A DNA stretch of 31,119 nt from an uncultured Bacteroidales bacterium (GTDB taxonomy: Bacteria > Bacteroidota > Bacteroidia > Bacteroidales > UBA932): positions 1-31,119 of the forward strand of contig CAKUXR010000032.1 of NCBI GenBank assembly GCA_934700615.1, written 5' to 3'. The notes beneath the pieces are model-generated. The model had not been told where the DNA came from and searched no databases. It saw only the letters and a list, made by a program, of their open reading frames with translations. The first letter of the stretch is position 1, and the number at the start of each line of letters is the position of its first letter. This document shows positions 26,646-31,119 of this stretch, one piece after another. The position numbers and the translations under genes are program-made.

Positions 26646-26940
26646 TTTGTCCGGAAATAACCGCATATTTACGGATAAGTCATTGTAACTGTGAAGTTGT
26701 TAGTGGAGAAACGTTTTAATCCGGACAAGTTGGTCAAAATATCCAGTTTGTCCGTGGAATAGCCTGTTTTCACAGACGTTTTCTAGTTAACTCAAAAATT
26801 GCTGCTGGTTAGGAATAGCATTTCGCGGATTTCTTTATAGGTTGCTGCTTTGTCCTACATAAAACGTTTTCGCGGAACAAAACCTTGTATTACGGCCATT
26901 CGGTACCACATAAAACGTTTTCGCGGAACCAAATTAGTAT
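26646..26940. repeat. Degenerate array with about 43-51 bp periodicity
   Basis: Related units start with TTG at 26647, 26697, 26748, 26799, 26842 and 26885, giving spacings of 50, 51, 51, 43 and 43 bp. Units 1 and 3 share TTTGTCCG followed by a GGAAATAACC/GGAATAGCC stretch. Units 4 and 5 share TTGCTGCT. AAACGTTTT and TTTCGCGGA blocks recur late in the units. The copies are too diverged to be an active CRISPR and carry no conserved repeat. Confidence 0.5.
26857..26929. repeat. Two identical 22-bp direct repeats
   Basis: The same 22 bases occur at 26857-26878 and 26908-26929, 51 bp apart. They contain the perfect palindrome AAAACGTTTT followed by CGCGGAAC. They are the best-conserved part of the degenerate array around them. 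Confidence 0.85.
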
Positions 26941-27078
26941 TATTAGTATAACGGGGCTTTTTCGTGGCTCGGATGGTTTGCTGGCGCGCAGGTTAGTCCA
27001 GAATACGAGGGTACGTGTGGCAGCCAAGTCTGTCTTGGGCGGATTCGGCCATGTCGATGCTGGGACTTGGGACATTTG

Positions 27079-27154
27079 GTGTAAATATCAGGCGTTTTTT
27101 ACACGATCTTCATCATTTGATACATTCTGTGTAAAATTTGCCCCTTTTTTACAC
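27079..27154. repeat. Pair of palindromic 26-mers 50 bp apart
   Basis: 27079-27104 and 27129-27154 both start with GTGTAAA and end with TTTACAC, so each can form a 7- to 8-bp hairpin. Both are 26 bp long and their starts are exactly 50 bp apart. The inner bases differ. Regulator binding sites or relic ends of a small element are possible. Confidence 0.7.
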
Positions 27155-27242
27155 CATTTCTGTTTCGCAGGGAGTTTTAAGACAAGGTGACCAAACTCTC
27201 CCACTGCGTGGCCCCCAGTGACTGAGTACTCTCTGGCACTCC

Positions 27243-27368
27243 CCTGCTGGGGGAGACTGTCCGAAAAGTCAAACATTCCTCAGTGAGAATCGAGAATCCG
27301 CTTCTGGCCTTGTATAGGGACACGGAGTATTTCAGTCTCGCGAGGACTTTTCGGACGGCCTGCTGGGG
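27243..27368. mobile_element. MITE-like element: 12-bp inverted repeats inside 10-bp direct repeats
   Basis: GTCCGAAAAGTC (27259-27270) and its exact inverse GACTTTTCGGAC (27345-27356) enclose 74 bp with no coding potential. Outside them CCTGCTGGGG occurs at 27243-27252 and again at 27359-27368, like a target-site duplication, although 6 and 2 bp separate the repeats from the inverted ends. The right copy ends 4 bp before the fusion gene's stop codon. No transposase is present, so it would be non-autonomous. A rho-independent terminator is unlikely given the 74-nt loop. Confidence 0.5.
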
Positions 27369-27372
27369 CGCG

Positions 27373-28443
27373 TTACTTGGCCCAGCGGAAATTCTGGGGG
27401 CCGGCTGCTAGTTCGAAATGAAGTTTGACAATGCCCATGTCCATCCGGGTGTAGCCGATTAGGGAAACGCCACGGGTGATACGGACTTGGGGCAATGGTT
27501 CACCGCCAAGGAATTCGATGAAAAACTTCTGTTGATTTACTGCAGTCGGGGCCAGGAGAGCAGACTCGACACCTTTCCGGAACCAGTCGGGAGTCTTGGA
27601 ACTTGCATTGCTTACATCATTGACACTCTTGGACTTATGCTGAACACCGGGAGTCTCGCCATAACCTATGGCAATGTAACAACAGATCTTTTCGTCCGGC
27701 TCGAGAGAATACGTTCCGAAAACTTTGCGGTAACTGATGCCGGCCCAACATGAATTGAGGCCCAGACGCTGTGACAGCAGAACCAGACGCTCACCATAGT
27801 AGCCGATACGCTCATCAAGGTCAGCCGACTTGCGGCCAGCCATCACAAGGTAATTCTTCACACCGGAGAACTTGCCATAGGCCATCACGCCACTGAAAGC
27901 CAGAGGCTCATCAGTCACCAATTGGACATGAAGATTTCCTTCGGCATTGACATTGGCAATCTCGGAGCGAAGCGAATTCAGGACGTTGACAGGAAGCTTT
28001 CTGTCAAGATACCTGCGCACGGAATGGCGTAAGACAATCGCATCCATATCGCTCATTTTCAAGACTTTCCAGAAACTTTCAGGAAGAGTAACATTGGCCA
28101 GTTCCGCTGCCGCATCGAAAAGAGGCGCAATCTCTTCCACGCGCCAGCCCGCGATTCCGCAGCCTATCGGAGTCACGAGGAAGGTCAATGCCGGATGTGA
28201 TTTCGCATAAGCGGTGAAGTCATCAACATGCCTGCGGATAATGTCAATGCTGCGGTCCATTGTCGGGATAGCGTAACATTGACCGGTCATGCCGATACCG
28301 ACGCCCCATTCGGCGCCGAAGTCTTCGTAAGCGATTCTGGCAGCGCCGCCACCATGCATACCTTCTTTGTTGCTGCCGAAAACAAAGATTTCATTGTCCT
28401 TGAGAGAGGTGATACGGTCTGATGTTATACGATTCTGTTCCAT
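27373..28443 (-). CDS. Macro-like (A1S_2505-type) domain fused to a nitroreductase
   Basis: The ATG at 28443 (MEQNRITSDRITSL) is chosen. The frame runs on to 28488, but that extra part is an old tandem-repeat copy. The N-domain (1-128) has IFVFGSNKEGMHGGGAARIA, GQCYAIPTMDR and FLVTPIGCGIAGW, the signature of the A1S_2505 family. It recalls the nucleotide-binding loop of macro domains. Residues about 132-356 are a TM1586-like nitroreductase: AIVLRHSVRRYLDRKLP, LSQRLGLNSCWAGISY, IAIGYGE, APTAVNQQKFFIE and a DMGIVKLHFELAAG end. It is presumably an FMN/NAD(P)H oxidoreductase coupled to a ligand- or ADP-ribose-binding module. The join is in frame with no sign of a frameshift. Its function is unknown. 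Confidence 0.82.
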   Translation of the reverse strand: MEQNRITSDRITSLKDNEIFVFGSNKEGMHGGGAARIAYEDFGAEWGVGIGMTGQCYAIPTMDRSIDIIRRHVDDFTAYAKSHPALTFLVTPIGCGIAGWRVEEIAPLFDAAAELANVTLPESFWKVLKMSDMDAIVLRHSVRRYLDRKLPVNVLNSLRSEIANVNAEGNLHVQLVTDEPLAFSGVMAYGKFSGVKNYLVMAGRKSADLDERIGYYGERLVLLSQRLGLNSCWAGISYRKVFGTYSLEPDEKICCYIAIGYGETPGVQHKSKSVNDVSNASSKTPDWFRKGVESALLAPTAVNQQKFFIEFLGGEPLPQVRITRGVSLIGYTRMDMGIVKLHFELAAGPQNFRWAK

Positions 28444-28473
28444 GATATTTTTATAATTTTGAAATGAGCGTAA

Positions 28474-28662
28474 CTGTCTGATACTCATGTGGAGATTACG
28501 ATACTTACATCAACATAAATTGGAAAGCAGTACTCACTGTCTGCCACTCATGTGAGAATCACGACAAGCGTCATTGACATAAACGGAAAGCGGCACGCGC
28601 TGCCTGATACGCATGTGGGCGTCACGGTAAATGACATTGACATGAGCAGGCAGTGGACCGGA
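28474..28662. repeat. Three tandem 63-bp units across the metallophosphatase stop
   Basis: Units start at 28474, 28537 and 28600 with CTGTCTG, CTGTCTG and CTGCCTG, followed by a shared CATGTG block 6 bp on. The spacing is exactly 63 bp (21 codons). Read on the minus strand, the three copies encode HMRIRQ, HMSGRQ and HMSIRQ in one frame. The last lies beyond the metallophosphatase TGA and forms the spacer to the next gene. Confidence 0.85.
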
Positions 28663-29871
28663 GATGAGGTCTGTGGTCTGCCAGAGGTGTGGAGACGGTT
28701 TGCGGCGGAGAGGAATGAACTCATCGCGATGGGCCTTCCTGTAATCGCGTGACCGGGAGGCATTGAGGCGTATTACCTGCTCCACTTCCGGGGCAGCCAT
28801 AAGACTCCGCTCACAAGAATAAGTTTTACGTCCAAGCCCGGAGATGCGGACGACGCCGTCTGACGAACCGCTGAAGACATTGATATACAGACGATAAGAA
28901 CGACCGGTAGAGTCATTCGGAACAGCCCATGCGGACAACTGTTCAGAAGCCGGCCTGCCGATGCACTTATAGGACAGGTCATAAGTTCCGTCACGATGAA
29001 TGTCGGCAATGAAATAGCCTCTCGGAGCCCCGCAACTCTGCAGAGCATAAGGAATTCCGTCAGAATCCCTGACGCCGCGCCACCAACTGCCGCAAGCTGC
29101 ACCGGCAATGAGTTCCGGAATGGAGTCATCGCGGGAAACGAAATGCGTGTGCCCGCTGACAAACAGCAGACGCGAGATGTCCGGAACCAATGCCAGAACA
29201 GAGTCGCGGCCCTTCATCTGACTGAAAGGGATGTGGGTAGCGAGTATTGTCAATGCTGGAGTTCCGCATACACGTGACGGCTTCCGGCCACGGGTCTCCC
29301 CCACGCCCCTATTCAACACAGAATCAAGCCAATGCTTCTGCCTGTCTGTAAATCCTCCGACATAATCAGTCATACCGGAATCAGAAGGACGGACATTATT
29401 CATCAGGACGAAACGCACATTGCCACGAACAAAAGACGTATCCACATAGCCGACTGCCTTACGCCATGTGGAAAGGTCACGCGGACGATATGCGGACGAT
29501 TGCGGGCCACGGTAAACATCACGGTCATGATTGCCCGGAACCATGAAACACTGATATGGCAGAGAATCTACAACTCCCACAGACTCAGGGAGCAAGGACA
29601 TATTGTCATTGACCAGATCCCCGAGAAAAATGCACATGTCAAGGTCACGGCGCCCTCGCAGTTCCCGATAAACCGACCGCCGCGCATAACCCATCTCAGT
29701 CGAATCGTCCACCTGCGGGTCACCGACCAGCGCCACACGCAGGACACGACCGCGGACCTGCCGGTTTCCACCACCGTCAGCACCCGAAAGACGCACGCTC
29801 CCCACCAAGGTACAGGTCAATGCCAGTGTAACCGTCAGCAATATGTGTTTCAAAGACTTATCTCCAGTCAT
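28534..29871 (-). CDS. Secreted calcineurin-like metallophosphatase
   Basis: The 445-residue protein has an N-terminal signal or anchor (HILLTVTLALTCTLVGSV). Metallophosphatase motifs are in order: LVGDPQ (the usual GDxH has Gln here), FLGDLVND, PGNHDRD, ATHIPF and SGHTHF. All other metal ligands are present. A C-terminal beta domain (about 330-425) ends in HLWQTTDLISGPLPAHVNVIYRD, like the C-domain of related Bacteroidota phosphoesterases. The last about 14 residues (VNDACRDSHMSGRQ) are an extra copy of a 63-bp unit, so the protein is longer than expected. It is probably a periplasmic phosphodiesterase or phosphomonoesterase; the substrate is unknown. Arg-rich stretches are frequent. The co-directional fusion gene lies 90 bp downstream. 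Confidence 0.85.
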   Translation of the reverse strand: MTGDKSLKHILLTVTLALTCTLVGSVRLSGADGGGNRQVRGRVLRVALVGDPQVDDSTEMGYARRSVYRELRGRRDLDMCIFLGDLVNDNMSLLPESVGVVDSLPYQCFMVPGNHDRDVYRGPQSSAYRPRDLSTWRKAVGYVDTSFVRGNVRFVLMNNVRPSDSGMTDYVGGFTDRQKHWLDSVLNRGVGETRGRKPSRVCGTPALTILATHIPFSQMKGRDSVLALVPDISRLLFVSGHTHFVSRDDSIPELIAGAACGSWWRGVRDSDGIPYALQSCGAPRGYFIADIHRDGTYDLSYKCIGRPASEQLSAWAVPNDSTGRSYRLYINVFSGSSDGVVRISGLGRKTYSCERSLMAAPEVEQVIRLNASRSRDYRKAHRDEFIPLRRKPSPHLWQTTDLISGPLPAHVNVIYRDAHMRIRQRVPLSVYVNDACRDSHMSGRQ

Positions 29872-29950
29872 ACATCCACTAAGTAATCCTTAAAAAATAA
29901 CTTGGTAATCTTTGCTCGTCTTTTCGGTCTATATTCCTGCCTCATCAGTC

Positions 29951-29967
29951 GTGTACGTCCAGTACAC
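29951..29967. other. Palindromic hairpin in a 222-bp gap
   Basis: GTGTAC (29951-29956) and GTACAC (29962-29967) form a 6-bp hairpin with a 5-nt loop in the gap 29872-30093. TTCTT-CGAA-AAGAA follows at about 29970-29983. There is no T-run directly after either, so they are not clear terminators. No coding potential is visible in the gap. Confidence 0.35.
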
Positions 29968-30037
29968 TCCTTCTTCGAAAAGAAATCTATCCTCGAAAAT
30001 CATTCACAAATCTTTACCAACTTCTTTTTTCATGCTT

Positions 30038-30073
30038 ACTAAAAGAAAAGAACCGGCCACGGGAACATGGCCG
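30038..30073 (-). terminator. Terminator of the beta-propeller gene
   Basis: CGGCCA (30054-30059) pairs with TGGCCG (30068-30073). On the minus strand the stem is followed by the U-rich stretch GTTCTTTTCTTTTAG. It lies 20 bp past the stop of the last gene. The stem is short, so confidence is moderate. Confidence 0.6.
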
Positions 30074-30093
30074 ATTCATAACAAACAAATCAA

Positions 30094-31119
30094 TTACTTG
30101 GCTGTCGAATAAAGCACATACTTGGTATCCTCACCGACAGTCTCCCTCGTAACGATATATCCTGTACCATCCTCTGCAAAGACAATATCAGAGAAATTCG
30201 AATTGGAAGCCAGAGTGACAAGCTCGGACCATGTCTTGGTCTTGGAATCAATATGACGTACAGCAGTCTTCATCACATCGCCATCTTTATATGAAATGGA
30301 GACATAAGGGACATCATTGCTGTCCAATGCCATGGAAGCAGTGGTACTGCTGTTCATGTTAATCGTATCAGTCATTACACCACCGACGATAACCTGCTTA
30401 CCAGTAGCCGGATCATACTTGACAACGCCTATCTGGTAATCGTCGGCAGCATTGAAAAGAACGCAGAACAAAAGATAAACGGTACCGTCTGATGCAATGT
30501 CAAAGTCCGAGAAGAAAGCAGAGTAACCTCCGACAGGCTGACCATCAGTGCCGAGCACTTCAAGATTCTCGAAAACTGTTGTCCAGTTTCCTCCGTCAAG
30601 TTTATAGAGAGAAATATGGCTTGGAACTGAACTTGTCTTTGTTCCATATACATAAAGATAAGGCACTCCATTTATAGTTCTTCCGAAGACACCGTTCGCA
30701 TAAGAAGCCGGATCCCTGCCATCAATGGCAATACCGTTGGTCCAAGCAGATCCGTCAAAATGCGCAAGGTTCAATCCCCTCCTAGGCACAGCTACCTTAT
30801 TGGTGTTATTAAAATGAGCACACCAGACATCATTCTCTGAAATAGGGAAAACTGCTGATACAGAGTTAAAAGTGGCAGAAGTACCGAACATCTGGCCTCC
30901 CTCACCTACATAAGTACCCGTACCGTCAGCCACGCGCTTGACAGAATATTTATTGGTGAAAGCACCATCAGCAAAAGCCACGTAAGGAACTCCGGCGGGA
31001 TCGAAGCTGAGACTTACTCCATCAGCCTTGGCTATCGCCAAAGCACCTGCAACATCCTTGAGTTCAGTACCATCCAGTTTGAAAAGATGCGGTGCAGCCT
31101 CGCCATTTTCATTAGGAGA
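30094..31119 (-). CDS. Partial protein with beta-propeller-like repeats (5' end outside window)
   Basis: The frame is open from the stop at 30094 to the window edge, so the true start is beyond 31119 and at least 341 residues are visible. The segment repeats blades of about 45-60 residues marked by a hydrophobic strand after a turn: AGVPYVAFAD, NGVPYLYVYG, DGTVYLLFCV, NDVPYVSISY, DGTGYIVTRE. Many also contain Asp-Gly turns. This is the look of a six- or seven-bladed beta-propeller of the surface type common in Bacteroidota. No catalytic residues are recognised. A binding role is inference. A hairpin follows its stop. Confidence 0.65.
   Translation of the reverse strand, partial: SPNENGEAAPHLFKLDGTELKDVAGALAIAKADGVSLSFDPAGVPYVAFADGAFTNKYSVKRVADGTGTYVGEGGQMFGTSATFNSVSAVFPISENDVWCAHFNNTNKVAVPRRGLNLAHFDGSAWTNGIAIDGRDPASYANGVFGRTINGVPYLYVYGTKTSSVPSHISLYKLDGGNWTTVFENLEVLGTDGQPVGGYSAFFSDFDIASDGTVYLLFCVLFNAADDYQIGVVKYDPATGKQVIVGGVMTDTINMNSSTTASMALDSNDVPYVSISYKDGDVMKTAVRHIDSKTKTWSELVTLASNSNFSDIVFAEDGTGYIVTRETVGEDTKYVLYSTAK

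Larger units (their letters stand above)
26489..27372. other. 884-bp intergenic region without an intact gene
   Basis: No convincing coding sequence spans this gap. It holds, left to right, a gene relic on the minus strand, a degenerate array with about 50-bp spacing, two copies of a 22-bp direct repeat, a pair of palindromic 26-mers, a GC-rich hairpin (CTCCCC 27239-27244 / GGGGAG 27250-27255) and a MITE-like inverted-repeat element. Each is listed separately. The stretch 26960-27075 holds nothing I recognise. Confidence 0.7.

Noticed and set aside
26646..26940. CRISPR array
   Set aside because: Spacing is roughly regular, but there is no conserved repeat longer than 22 bp in more than two copies, and no cas genes are in the window.
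26885..27190. A 101-codon plus-strand open frame in the intergenic region
   Set aside because: It starts inside the degenerate repeats, crosses both palindromic 26-mers, has no domain or signal and its composition does not resemble the real genes.
28444..28488. Longer N-terminus for the fusion gene (start at 28488)
   Set aside because: The extra 15 codons coincide with the third 63-bp repeat copy (HMSIRQ), so the upstream ATG is a by-product of the duplication. The ATG at 28443 matches the family start.
1..31119. tRNA, rRNA, riboswitch or integrase/attachment sites
   Set aside because: I looked on both strands and saw no cloverleaf, conserved rRNA stretch, riboswitch core or recombinase gene that I could support.

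Overview
This window reads as chromosomal DNA of a gut-type Bacteroidales bacterium (phylum Bacteroidota). The signs are a complete SusC/SusD polysaccharide-utilisation locus (PUL), many lipoproteins with Bacteroidota-style signal peptides, no Shine-Dalgarno sequences, -7 promoter elements close to TAnnTTTG, and families largely confined to this phylum (GH97, SusE/SusF, BACON, DUF2490, the DPE2-like MalQ). I cannot name a genus from the sequence.

Layout. A lone two-FN3 lipoprotein (168-1202, +) converges on the end of a nine-gene minus-strand operon (17881 to 1298). In transcription order this operon encodes an inner-membrane MFS sugar transporter, SusC, SusD, SusE, a SusF-like protein, a BACON/CBM48/GH13 amylase or pullulanase, a GH53 endo-beta-1,4-galactanase, a SusA-like GH13 neopullulanase and a SusB-like GH97 alpha-glucosidase. 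A strong intrinsic terminator inside the operon (9244-9280) separates the transport/binding genes from the enzyme genes, and another closes the operon (1239-1276). Divergent from it, on the plus strand, are a LytS-type histidine kinase, a LytTR response regulator and, after a terminator, a GH77 4-alpha-glucanotransferase (MalQ). Together these form a starch/maltodextrin system. Surface lipoproteins and SusCD bind and import oligosaccharides, the GH13 and GH97 enzymes cut them, the MFS protein brings in maltose or small maltodextrins, and MalQ disproportionates them in the cytoplasm. No SusR-type regulator is present, so the two-component pair is the candidate regulator. The GH53 is the odd member because its family cuts galactan, not starch.

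From 22.6 to 25.5 kb a minus-strand operon encodes a small secreted repeat protein, a VTC-domain (polyphosphate-polymerase-like) protein, a DUF4956 membrane protein and a DUF2490 outer-membrane barrel. A plus-strand secreted alpha/beta hydrolase follows (25664-26488).

The 26489-27372 gap is unusual. It has no convincing intact gene but holds a decayed 3' end of a nitroreductase paralogue, a degenerate array with about 50-bp periodicity, a pair of palindromic 26-mers and a MITE-like inverted-repeat element. Next come a fusion of a macro-like A1S_2505 domain to a nitroreductase (27373-28443) and a secreted metallophosphatase (28534-29871). A 63-bp unit is tandemly triplicated across the stop codon of the metallophosphatase. 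The window ends inside a secreted beta-propeller-like protein whose 5' end lies outside.

Across the whole window the 7-mer GTCAATG/CATTGAC is roughly ten-fold commoner than chance. It occurs in different reading frames and between genes, which suggests a DNA-level signal and not codon choice.
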